DNA of 24,688 bases from Pedosphaera sp. (GTDB lineage Bacteria; Verrucomicrobiota; Verrucomicrobiia; Limisphaerales; UBA9464): assembly GCA_009695405.1 (NCBI GenBank), contig SIAZ01000015.1, positions 1 through 24,688 of the forward strand, in the 5' to 3' direction. Shown piece by piece: positions 8,343 to 15,970 of this stretch. Below the pieces are notes generated by a model. That model was not told the DNA's origin. It saw only the letters and a program-made list of their open reading frames with translations, and did not search any database. The position numbers were made by a program, and so were the translations under genes. Each line of letters opens with the position of its first letter. Position 1 is the first letter of the stretch.

Positions 8343-9230
8343 ATGCTTCGACTTGAAGATTTCGCCGAACTAGCCGCTACCCACGCTGATGCACTCAAAG
8401 CAAGGGTCCATTCTTTTGAACTACGCGGTCGACTTTTCGATGGCAATACCCGCCCAGAGTTGATGGGTGTCATCAATTTGTCGGCAGACTCTTGGTACCG
8501 AGAAAGTGTGGCTCTCACTGCTGAAGCAGCTATTCGTCGCGGGCGTGTTCTGGCCGCTTCTGGGGCGGCTATTCTCGATATTGGTGCTGAATCTACCTTG
8601 AGCCACGCGGTCCGCGTCAGTGACCAGGCACAAACGTCGCAATTGCTACCGGTGGTTCGTCAATTGGCTTCCGAAGGTCACATTGTTTCGGTTGAGACCT
8701 ATCATCCCTCCGTCACTTTAGCGTGCCTCAAAGCGGGGGCTTCAGTGCTCAATCTCACTGGCAATGATCGTAGCGATGAACTCTTTCGTATGGTGGCTGA
8801 CCACGATGCAGCGGTAATTCTTTGCTATGTTCAGGGAGCTAATGTCCGCGAAGTGGGAGATTTTAATTTCACCGCAGACCCTGTTAACCTGTTGTACGAG
8901 CATTTTGCTCAACAGATCGAGATCGCCCGACGCAACGGGGTCACCAAGCTCTGGATTGATCCGGGTCTTGGATTTTATTACCGCAATCTGGGCGACTCGG
9001 CGACGCGTGTTCGTCACCAAATACAGGTTTTCATTAACACCTTTCGTCTTCGTTCTCTCGGTGTCCCAACCTGCCATGCCTTACCCCATGCTTTCGAATG
9101 TTTTGAAGAGGAAGTGCGCTCGGCTGAACCCTTCTTTGCTGTGCTCGCTGCTCTCGGTCGGACTGATCTCTTTCGTACCCATGAAATCAGCAAAACCCGC
9201 GCCGTTCTCGAGGCTCTGAATCTCGGCTAG
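8343..9230 (+). CDS. Dihydropteroate-synthase-fold protein, divergent
   Basis: The 295-residue product follows the pterin-binding TIM-barrel pattern of dihydropteroate synthase (DHPS). It has MGVINLSADSW at about 41 (compare MGVxNxTPDSF), ILDIGAEST at about 76 (IDxGGESTRPG), VSVETYHPSV at about 115 (ISVDTxKxxV), AGASVLNLTG at about 130, and IDPGLGF at about 205 (DPGIGF). Authentic DHPS condenses a pterin diphosphate with p-aminobenzoate in folate synthesis. Several expected residues are missing here: the RPG after GGEST is LSH, the D of VDT is E, and the late SRK loop that holds pterin and phosphate has no counterpart (TCHALPHAF occupies that zone). It is therefore a DHPS paralogue or an enzyme using another pterin or C1 substrate, and not a safe folP call. 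It lies 30 bp after uvrA with no visible terminator between them. Confidence 0.75.
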   Translation: MLRLEDFAELAATHADALKARVHSFELRGRLFDGNTRPELMGVINLSADSWYRESVALTAEAAIRRGRVLAASGAAILDIGAESTLSHAVRVSDQAQTSQLLPVVRQLASEGHIVSVETYHPSVTLACLKAGASVLNLTGNDRSDELFRMVADHDAAVILCYVQGANVREVGDFNFTADPVNLLYEHFAQQIEIARRNGVTKLWIDPGLGFYYRNLGDSATRVRHQIQVFINTFRLRSLGVPTCHALPHAFECFEEEVRSAEPFFAVLAALGRTDLFRTHEISKTRAVLEALNLG

Positions 9231-9444
9231 ATCAACGGAACGATGGGATGAAGGTGTAAGGGCAGTGATGAGAAATAGTCTATCGTGTCTTCTTTTTTAA
9301 GCGCTGCGAAAGAGGTCAACGACGACCCGAGAAATCTGGTTGGTCCAGCCGCACACTTTTATACGATTCAGCGGTGGGATTGTAGAGAAGAGGTCAGGCA
9401 GGGCTCGCTCGTTTCGGAGTTAAAATGGTAAAGAGAAGAGGGAA
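9231..9444. other. Gap between convergent DHPS-like and SUI1 genes
   Basis: The 214 bp between the two convergent stop codons contain no ORF with recognisable protein features, no tRNA-like fold and no clear hairpin followed by a T-run. TTCTTTTTTAA near 9290 is the only T-rich stretch, and it lacks a convincing stem. I see nothing else to annotate here. Confidence 0.5.
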
Positions 9445-9783
9445 TCAACCACCGGCCATCACTGGCTTAAATCCAGCTTCGATTAAAATTCGGGCAACCA
9501 CTTCGCGTTGGTCTCCTTGGATTTCAATCCGGCCTTCCTTCACCGTGCCCCCGGTGCCGCAAGTGCGCTGCATTTTCTTTGCTAATGACTCCTTTTCGGG
9601 TAGACCAATGCCTATAAAATTTTGAACAACTGTGACGGTTTTTCCGCCGCGACCCGCCTTTTCACGAACAATATCGACTCGACCTCGATTTTTTTTGGGA
9701 ATGGGTAGAGGTTCCGATAAAGGTTTGCCAGGAGGTAGTTCACTCGAATCGAGTCCAGCAAAAGGAGAATTAAAGGCATTCAT
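9445..9783 (-). CDS. SUI1/YciH-family translation initiation factor
   Basis: The 112-residue product has a poorly conserved, Pro-rich N-terminal 30 residues and then a complete SUI1 (eIF1-like) domain. Diagnostic stretches are AGRGGKTVTVV, LAKKMQRTCGTGGTVKEG and IEIQGDQREVVARIL. Bacterial members (YciH) bind the 30S subunit and are thought to influence start-codon or initiator-tRNA fidelity; this role is family knowledge, not shown here. The gene diverges from the kinase/pyrophosphorylase fusion, leaving 161 bp (9784-9944) for the two 5' regions. No strong Shine-Dalgarno site lies before its ATG. The length agrees with bacterial SUI1 proteins, and the gene appears complete. Confidence 0.92.
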   Translation of the reverse strand: MNAFNSPFAGLDSSELPPGKPLSEPLPIPKKNRGRVDIVREKAGRGGKTVTVVQNFIGIGLPEKESLAKKMQRTCGTGGTVKEGRIEIQGDQREVVARILIEAGFKPVMAGG

Positions 9784-9944
9784 GAGCCGGCTTTTAGTCT
9801 CTGCCGAGCCAGTCCGTTGTGCAAGAAAAGCTGACCTCGACTTCTTTTTTAAGATGTCTTTTTGGATTCCTCAGCGAGTCTTACTTCTGCTAAGGGCACC
9901 GCAGGCATTGACGCCGACGGAGTCCTTCGGAACTCTGAGGTATC

Positions 9945-12900
9945 GTGGATTTACACCCGCTCGTTGAATGGATCACTTCACCCGATCCTGATCTCCGCAA
10001 CCAATCATTGGATGCGTGGGCAAGCGGTCGTTCCCTCGAGGAGCTTCTTGATGCCTGCTCGCAATTGGATGCTTTTCGGCGTAGGTCAGCTAATTTGTAT
10101 GAGCGGGTGAGAGCTCTCTTTTTTCTGTCTGCCTTGCATCGGTTTCATCTCCCCAACTCATTGGATGCTGCAGGGAATCAGTCCCTCATCTGTTTCCGTG
10201 GCTTTGAACAGCTTTTAGACCGTCGTTTCGAAGAGGCCATTGAAACCTTCCTACAACAACAGCAAACCTCCGGCGTTTCGGATGGAGTCTCCTCTGCACT
10301 CTCGTCGGCCTATCAGCGCTTGGGCTTTCAGACTTTGGCCGATCAAGTGCGGCGAAGCGTTCGCTCGATCCGAGGTAATCAATGGATGTTCCGCATGGGG
10401 CACCCTTTGGATCAACCGTTGAGGGTTCGCCCAGAGTTGTTGGAAAAATCGGATGAGGGCGGATTCCCACTTCTTAGAGAGCAAACACCCTTGCGTATGG
10501 ATTTAACCCATTCGGCATGGTCAGATATTTTCTTTTTGGGAATGGATTATCCTGAGGGCGCCAAGGTCTTAAATATCTCTGTCGACCTCGGGGTGCACGG
10601 ACGCGACCCAGCGCCACGCCCCCCAGTGAGTGCGTGGCTTCGAGTCCTTGAGGAACCGGTGTTGCGATTAACTTCTGTGGATTTACGGATCACCGCCGAC
10701 ATCACCTTGCTAGGAGACGTTTTTGATTTTGCGAAGGATCATCTCGGGCTCTTGAAAGCGGCGGTGATCGCGGCCGGAATTGTGCCGCCGGGAATCGAAG
10801 GTTCCGGACAATCTTTGGCTCAATTACTGGCACGAATTGTGGGGGAGGGGAGAGGTCTCGAACTTTGTTCTTCGGTCAATGATATCCCTAAGGGATCTCG
10901 TTTAGCGGTGAGTACTCATCTCTTGGGATCACTTATAAGCGTTTGTATGCGGGCTACCGGACAAGCGGCTTCCTTGACGGGGCCACTGGAAGAATCGGAA
11001 CGGCGAGTGGTGCTAGCTCGGGCTTTGCTCGGCGAGTGGTTGGGTGGGTCGGGTGGCGGTTGGCAAGATTCGGGTGGCGTCTGGCCGGGTATTAAATTGA
11101 TTACGGCTGTCGCTAGTGGAGAAGGGGATCCTGAGTTCGGTGTTTCTCGGGGACGCCTCATGCCAGTTCACCATGTGTATTCACGCGATGAAATACCGGA
11201 GTCCGCCCGTCGAGCTTTAATGGATTCGCTCGTGGTAGTGCACGGCGGTATGGCTCAGAATGTGGGGCCGATTTTAGAGATGGTGACGGAGAAGTATCTT
11301 CTAAGATCACCGATAGAATGGAGAGCCCGTCAAGATGCTTTGGGCCTTTTGGAATCCGTTCTGGCGGCTTTGAAAGCGGGCGATATCAGAGCCTTAGGGG
11401 CGGCCACAACGCGTAACTTTCGAGAACCGCTTCAATCGATTATTCCGTGGGTGTCGAATCATTTTACTGAAGAAGTAATTGCCCGCTGCGAGACCGAGTT
11501 TGCTGTTGATTTTTGGGGATTTTGGATGTTGGGCGGGATGTCCGGTGGAGGAATGGGATTCATTTTTGCCCCAGAACGTAAGGCTGAGGCACAGCTGAGG
11601 CTTCGGCAAATTATGTTAGAGACGAAGCAGCGCCTATCAGCGGCTCTCCCCTTCGCTATGGATCCTGTGGTGTTCGATTATGCGATCAATGAGAGAGGAA
11701 CCTCTGCAGATTTGTTAACGGGCGACGACGCTTTGATGCCTTCGGGTTATTACACGCTCATTCTGCCTCAACTGCTGCGCACCGATCGGCGCGATTTATT
11801 GTTAAACCGACGGATTGAGATCGATCGGTTTGGAGCAGCCTGTCGAACACAACCTGAGTTGAAGGGAATGGTCCAAGCTTTTTTTGATGCTCTTCTGCCG
11901 CATCCGAAATCCAGTTTGAAGGGTCAAGGATCTATTAGTGACTTACTAGCGATCAACGGGTTTGATGCTCATCAACACGAGCAGATTCGTTCCGATATGA
12001 AGCAGGGGCGGATTGGGCTGGCTCAGAATCGTCTGAGAGCCGATTCAGATATTGTGGATGTCTTAGAAACAGATGTCCGCGTTTATTGTGGATTGAATGC
12101 TGTAGGTTGGGGACCGGATCGGGAGGTTGGAGAGGCTGCATTAAGGGCCGGTGAAGTGGCCGTGGTGACCCTAGCGGCCGGTGCTGGATCACGATGGACC
12201 GGTGGAGCTGGGACCTGCAAAGCGTTGCATCCTTTTGCCAAGTTTGCTGGGCGACATCGAACTTTCATCGAGACACATCTGGCAAAGTCTCGTCGGGCAT
12301 CTCGAGTTTTTGGGCCACACATCCCTCATGTTTTTACCACTAGTTACCTGACAGATGGGCCTACCTCCCAGTTTCTGGAGCGCGTGAACCATTACCAGTA
12401 TGAGGGACCTTTGTACCTGTCCCCTGGACGCAGTGTCGGGCTGAGGTTCATTCCAATGGAACGCGACCTGAGGTTTGCTTGGGAGGAAATGCCCCAGCAA
12501 GTTCTCGATATCCAACAGCAGAAAGGGCGCGACAGTTTGCGGACAGCATTGATTCAATGGGCGAGAAATACCGGTGAAGCCACTGATTATTTGGATAATG
12601 TCCCGATGCAGTGCCTTCATCCAGCGGGCCATTTTTTTGAAGTCCCCAACCTCTTTCGTAATGGTGTTTTAGCAAAAATGCTTAGACAGCGACCCAATCT
12701 GAAATACTTATTGCTCCATAATATTGACACCTTGGGAGCCGATCTCGATCCAGCGTTGCTGGGACAACATATACGCTCGGCGGCCGCGCTCACTTTTGAG
12801 ATGATCCCTCGGCGGTTGGAAGATCGGGGTGGCGGATTGGCACGGGTTAACGGACGCCCACGCCTTGTGGAAGGACTAGCCCTGCCACGCGAGGAAGATG

Positions 12901-13283
12901 AGTTTCGACTTCGTTATTACAATTCGATGACGACATGGATCGATATCGACAGGTTGCTCAAAGTTTTTGGATTAACCCGACCGATGATCCTTTCGGAGAG
13001 CGATAGTGTGTATGCAAACGCTATCTGGGCGGTGGCCGCTCGTTTGCCAACTTATGTAACAATAAAAGATGTCAAGAAACGATGGGGGCAGGGACAAGAA
13101 GACGTTTTCCCTGTGGCCCAGTTCGAGAAGCTTTGGAGTGATTTGAGTGGATTAACCGATCTAGAGACGCGGTATGTAGTGGTTCCGAGGGGGCGGGGGC
13201 AGCAGTTGAAAGATCCCGCGCAGTTAGACGGGTGGTGGCGCGACGGTTCAGCGGCTCGGGTAGAGGCGCTTGGTGATTTTTAA
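9945..13283 (+). CDS. GHMP (fucokinase-like) kinase domain fused to UDP-sugar pyrophosphorylase-like domain
   Basis: The 1112-residue product has three parts. Residues 1-180 are helical with no known domain. Residues about 185-560 resemble the fucokinase branch of GHMP kinases: MDLTHSAWSD at 185 (compare DLSGGWTDTPP), DIPKGSRLAVST at about 313 (PKGSGLGTSS), GGSGGGWQDSGGVWPGIK at about 367, and GMSGGGMGF at about 532 (GHMP C-terminal motif). Residues about 740-1050 form a UDPGP-type nucleotidyltransferase: VTLAAGAGSRWTGGAGTCKAL at 740-761 (split here as VTLAAGAGSRW and GTCKAL) and LLLHNIDTLGADLDP near 925. A sugar kinase plus nucleotidyltransferase in one chain suggests a salvage route from free sugar to sugar-1-phosphate to UDP-sugar. 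The kinase glycine loop is altered (RLA for GLG), so kinase activity is uncertain. The GTG start at 9945 is chosen because an in-frame TGA lies at 9936 and GAGG sits 4 nt upstream. The substrate is unknown. Confidence 0.8.
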   Translation: MDLHPLVEWITSPDPDLRNQSLDAWASGRSLEELLDACSQLDAFRRRSANLYERVRALFFLSALHRFHLPNSLDAAGNQSLICFRGFEQLLDRRFEEAIETFLQQQQTSGVSDGVSSALSSAYQRLGFQTLADQVRRSVRSIRGNQWMFRMGHPLDQPLRVRPELLEKSDEGGFPLLREQTPLRMDLTHSAWSDIFFLGMDYPEGAKVLNISVDLGVHGRDPAPRPPVSAWLRVLEEPVLRLTSVDLRITADITLLGDVFDFAKDHLGLLKAAVIAAGIVPPGIEGSGQSLAQLLARIVGEGRGLELCSSVNDIPKGSRLAVSTHLLGSLISVCMRATGQAASLTGPLEESERRVVLARALLGEWLGGSGGGWQDSGGVWPGIKLITAVASGEGDPEFGVSRGRLMPVHHVYSRDEIPESARRALMDSLVVVHGGMAQNVGPILEMVTEKYLLRSPIEWRARQDALGLLESVLAALKAGDIRALGAATTRNFREPLQSIIPWVSNHFTEEVIARCETEFAVDFWGFWMLGGMSGGGMGFIFAPERKAEAQLRLRQIMLETKQRLSAALPFAMDPVVFDYAINERGTSADLLTGDDALMPSGYYTLILPQLLRTDRRDLLLNRRIEIDRFGAACRTQPELKGMVQAFFDALLPHPKSSLKGQGSISDLLAINGFDAHQHEQIRSDMKQGRIGLAQNRLRADSDIVDVLETDVRVYCGLNAVGWGPDREVGEAALRAGEVAVVTLAAGAGSRWTGGAGTCKALHPFAKFAGRHRTFIETHLAKSRRASRVFGPHIPHVFTTSYLTDGPTSQFLERVNHYQYEGPLYLSPGRSVGLRFIPMERDLRFAWEEMPQQVLDIQQQKGRDSLRTALIQWARNTGEATDYLDNVPMQCLHPAGHFFEVPNLFRNGVLAKMLRQRPNLKYLLLHNIDTLGADLDPALLGQHIRSAAALTFEMIPRRLEDRGGGLARVNGRPRLVEGLALPREEDEFRLRYYNSMTTWIDIDRLLKVFGLTRPMILSESDSVYANAIWAVAARLPTYVTIKDVKKRWGQGQEDVFPVAQFEKLWSDLSGLTDLETRYVVVPRGRGQQLKDPAQLDGWWRDGSAARVEALGDF

Positions 13284-13284
13284 A

Positions 13285-13304
13285 TTGATAGATGTTGATA
13301 GATG
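13285..13304 (+). repeat. 10-bp tandem duplication after the fusion gene
   Basis: TTGATAGATG occurs twice in immediate succession (13285-13294 and 13295-13304), starting 2 bp after the stop codon of the fusion gene and ahead of the IS30 remnant. It may be a small replication-slippage scar. No function is implied. Confidence 0.8.
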
Positions 13305-13429
13305 GCATGAGAGGTAGCGGTCGCTGGATAGGAGGGTCGAAGTAGGCCTCACCCCATGGAAAGTTATTCGCGGATTCAAGCGGGCAGGAATGAATCGCTA
13401 AACCTACTGTCATCTCACCGCGCAGAAGA

Positions 13430-14062
13430 ATGCGAATAAGCACGAGTGGGCGGGACAAACGAGCCGGAGGCCATTTGCACATGCATCTACGACATCTCAG
13501 CAAATCCTATTGCAAACGCGGACTGGGCCGCGAGCGGCGCGGGCGGATCAAGGATCAGGTGATGATTGATGAGCGTCCCACCATCGTGGAAGAACGGTCG
13601 CGAGTAGGAGATTGGGAAATGGACACCGTCATCGACCACCCCGGCGGCAGCGTGCTGTTGACGATGGTGGAGCAGAAGAGTCGTTACACCCTGATCGCCT
13701 TGGTGGACAGTAGAGAATCCGCCGCCGTCACCCAAGGTATGCGTCACTCCTTGCGTCCCTGCCGGGAGAAGGTGGAGACGATGACCTTCGACAACGTCAA
13801 AGAGTTCGCTCGCCACTTCCACCTAGCAGAACAACTTGAATCTAAAGTCTATTTCGCTCATCCCTACCATTCCTGGGAATGCGGCCTCAACGAAAATACC
13901 AACGGACTGATCCGCCAATACTTTCCCAAAGGCAGCGACTTCGACAAACTCACAGCCAAGGAAGTCCAACGCGTCGAAACCCTGCTCAACTCACGCCCCA
14001 GAAAATGCCTTGCCGACCAAACCTCTCATGACATTTTCCTCTCACCCGTCCCCTTGCGCTAG
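13430..14062 (+). pseudogene. IS30-family transposase, N-terminally truncated remnant
   Basis: The homology begins near 13448 with RDKRAGGHLHMHLRH and runs through DERPTIVEERSRVGDWEMDTVI, KSRYTLIALVDS, MTFDNVKEFA, YFAHPYHSWECGLNENTNG and LIRQYFPKG to the usual end. This is the catalytic half of an IS30-family DDE transposase. The N-terminal helix-turn-helix domains, which normally precede this region by about 120-150 residues, are missing, and I could not find them in other frames of 13284-13430. The DDE residues appear to remain (GDWEMD, TFDN, NEN), but the neighbouring consensus is eroded: DNG is DNV and WERG is WECG. The ATG at 13430 is unlikely to be an original start. No matching terminal repeats were recognised, so this is a dead fragment. 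Confidence 0.85.
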
Positions 14063-14158
14063 ATGCTTGTATCCGCCTACAGGCTCCGCTCGGTTTAAAT
14101 CAAGGGAGTCTACTCGGGGTGATTTCGACTCGGAGTGAGCCTTTAAAGCCAGCGTTAA

Positions 14159-15247
14159 TCAGAGGCCGGCGATGGATTCGTCCAGTTGAACTATCAGGTC
14201 AGAAATGGAGGAAACCGTTTCGTCACCCATATTAGAAATACGGAAAGTCGTACCCTTGATTTTGCCATAGCCCGCATCAATGAGGACACCCCGATCCTTC
14301 ATGTTTTTCTGAAGCTTTATTGCGTCAATCACGCGTCCGCCTAGTTTCGCACCGTTGTTAATGCAGACCAATGTTTTAGATTCGAAACCAACTTCGGGGA
14401 AGAGCGTCAACCCGTGCCTTGACGCCCAGTCACGCAGCATTTGATTTGTGCGATTATGACGGTCAAATCGAGCGTCGAGGCCTTCGGCAAAAAAGTCATC
14501 GAGTTTGGAGTCGAGTGCGTGAATATGAGAAATAGAAGGCGTGCTTGGGGTCATGTTTTCTCGAGCGTTTTTCTCGAACTCGAGGACATCGAAATAGTAA
14601 CCGCGTGTTTTGATAGTTGCGGCGCGAGCCAGTGCGGCAGGGGAACAGACGAAAACAGCTAATCCCGGTGGCAAGGCAAAGGCCTTTTGAGTGCCGGCAA
14701 GAAGGACATCAATTCCTAATGCATCAAAGGCAATCGGCACAGCCGTCATCGAGCTCACCGCGTCGATAATAAACATCACCTCCGGATATTTCGTCTTCAG
14801 CCCAGCGATTTCAGCCAGAGGGCTCATAGTGCCGGTACTGGTTTCGTTATGAATCAGAGTGAGGGCATCGAAGTGGCCTGTAGCCAATCGGGCATCGATT
14901 TGTTCGGCGCGGATAGGAGAACCCCAAGGAACTTGAAGAGCCTCGGCGTCCTTACCCAATTTTTTGGAGACATCGAACCATTTATCGGAGAAGGCCCCAC
15001 ACATGCAGTTAAGAACTTTTTTTGAAGTCAGATTGGTCAAAGCACCCTCCATAACCCCCCAAGCACTGGAGGTGGAGAGGTAAACCAGTTGTTGAGTTTG
15101 GAGCAAGGTTTGGAGTCGAGGTTGGATACCGGCGTAGAGGTCCTTAAACCCTTGCCCACGGTGTCCGATCATTGGGCGGGTCATTGCTTGAAAGGTTTTT
15201 GAACTGACCTCGACTGGACCCGGTATATGCAACTTTACATGTGCCAT
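14159..15247 (-). CDS. Class V PLP-dependent aminotransferase (serine-pyruvate / alanine-glyoxylate type)
   Basis: The 362-residue product is a fold-type I aminotransferase of class V. It begins KLHIPGPVEVS, the PGP motif of the alanine-glyoxylate/serine-pyruvate aminotransferase group. It then has RPMIGHRGQGF, STSSAWGVMEGAL (PLP phosphate contact region), LIHNETSTGT, FIIDAVSSM (the Asp that contacts the PLP ring nitrogen) and LLAGTQKAFALPPGLA with the Schiff-base Lys. The C-terminal TTFRISNMGDET is the usual substrate-carboxylate Arg region. Length is typical. Possible substrates include serine, alanine, glyoxylate or phosphonate-derived aldehydes; the sequence alone does not decide. It is transcribed away from mcsA, with 188 bp between the starts, and its stop lies 97 bp past the IS30 remnant. 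Confidence 0.88.
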   Translation of the reverse strand: MAHVKLHIPGPVEVSSKTFQAMTRPMIGHRGQGFKDLYAGIQPRLQTLLQTQQLVYLSTSSAWGVMEGALTNLTSKKVLNCMCGAFSDKWFDVSKKLGKDAEALQVPWGSPIRAEQIDARLATGHFDALTLIHNETSTGTMSPLAEIAGLKTKYPEVMFIIDAVSSMTAVPIAFDALGIDVLLAGTQKAFALPPGLAVFVCSPAALARAATIKTRGYYFDVLEFEKNARENMTPSTPSISHIHALDSKLDDFFAEGLDARFDRHNRTNQMLRDWASRHGLTLFPEVGFESKTLVCINNGAKLGGRVIDAIKLQKNMKDRGVLIDAGYGKIKGTTFRISNMGDETVSSISDLIVQLDESIAGL

Positions 15248-15394
15248 AGATGCGGGCGGTAGTTTCCGACGCTTGGGTGATGATTCAAGGGCGTATTTGG
15301 GGGTATTCGGAAAATGATGTCGTACAGAAGTAAAATTGGAGTGTGGATTGGGAGCGAGAGGAATTAAAAGAGAGACAAAGTGAGGCCCGTTTTC

Positions 15395-15423
15395 TTGACT
15401 TGCAAAGAGGAGGAGCCGATACC
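15395..15423 (+). promoter_or_regulatory. Possible sigma70-like promoter overlapping a displaced Shine-Dalgarno-like site of mcsA
   Basis: TTGACT at 15395-15400 followed after 17 bp by GATACC (15418-15423) has the spacing of a housekeeping promoter, although the -10 match is weak and it would leave almost no 5' leader. Inside the spacer, AGAGGAGGAG (about 15406-15415) is a textbook Shine-Dalgarno sequence, yet it lies about 20 bases before the mcsA ATG, too far for normal use. An in-frame TGA at 15424 rules out an earlier mcsA start. No CtsR-type operator was recognised. Confidence 0.25.
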
Positions 15424-15435
15424 TGAAGCGACTTT

Positions 15436-15930
15436 ATGATGTGCCAGTTCTGCAAGACCAAAGATGCGACGGTTCATGTGACCGAAATCGCTGACCAAAA
15501 GATCAAGAAAGTGGATGCCTGTGCGGCGTGCGCAAAGGAGAAAAACTATAATGACCCGACGGCTTTTGCCTTAGCGGACCATTTGCTTGGGCTAGGGGCC
15601 TCGCAGAAAATGGAGGAAGCTGCGGAGGCGTTAGGGACCCTGAGTTGCAGCCAATGCGGCTACACGCAAGCAGATTTCAAGAAGAGTGGACGGCTTGGAT
15701 GCGCCCACTGTTATGAGGTCTTCGGCGAGGGTTTAGATTCTGTGCTAAAGACGATGCACAAGGACACTCAGCATCGAGGCAAGATGTTGGCAGGAGTGCA
15801 AAAGACCAACCAGAGTGTGCGAACTTTGGAGCGCTTGTCTAAAGAGTTACAAAAGGCAATTCAGAAGGAGGATTTTGAAACAGCCGCACAGATTCGGGAT
15901 GAAATAAAGCTGACAAAAGCGGCCTCTTGA
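15436..15930 (+). CDS. mcsA: McsA-like zinc-finger activator of the arginine kinase (UvrB/UvrC-motif protein)
   Basis: The 164-residue product has four CxxC pairs (CQFC at residue 3, CAAC near 32, CSQC near 71, CAHC near 90) forming two zinc-binding modules. It ends in a UVR motif (LSKELQKAIQKEDFETAAQIRDEI). This is the layout of McsA, which in Firmicutes binds and activates the protein-arginine kinase McsB. The motif KKSGRLGCAHCYEVF is typical. mcsB starts 40 bp downstream on the same strand, which supports the assignment. The start is fixed by an in-frame TGA at 15424; ATG 15439 is the only close alternative. Confidence 0.93.
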   Translation: MMCQFCKTKDATVHVTEIADQKIKKVDACAACAKEKNYNDPTAFALADHLLGLGASQKMEEAAEALGTLSCSQCGYTQADFKKSGRLGCAHCYEVFGEGLDSVLKTMHKDTQHRGKMLAGVQKTNQSVRTLERLSKELQKAIQKEDFETAAQIRDEIKLTKAAS

Positions 15931-15970
15931 TCGGAGATCGTAAACAAAGACGCCGATACTTGTATTTAAT

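Noticed and set aside
12083..12632. Overlapping minus-strand frames within the kinase/pyrophosphorylase fusion
   Set aside because: They lie opposite the nucleotidyltransferase motifs and show no protein features of their own.
14063..14158. Imperfect CTCGGGGTGA / CTCGGAGTGA repeat near the IS30 remnant as an IS end
   Set aside because: The two copies are short, in direct orientation and imperfect; they do not fit IS30 terminal repeats.
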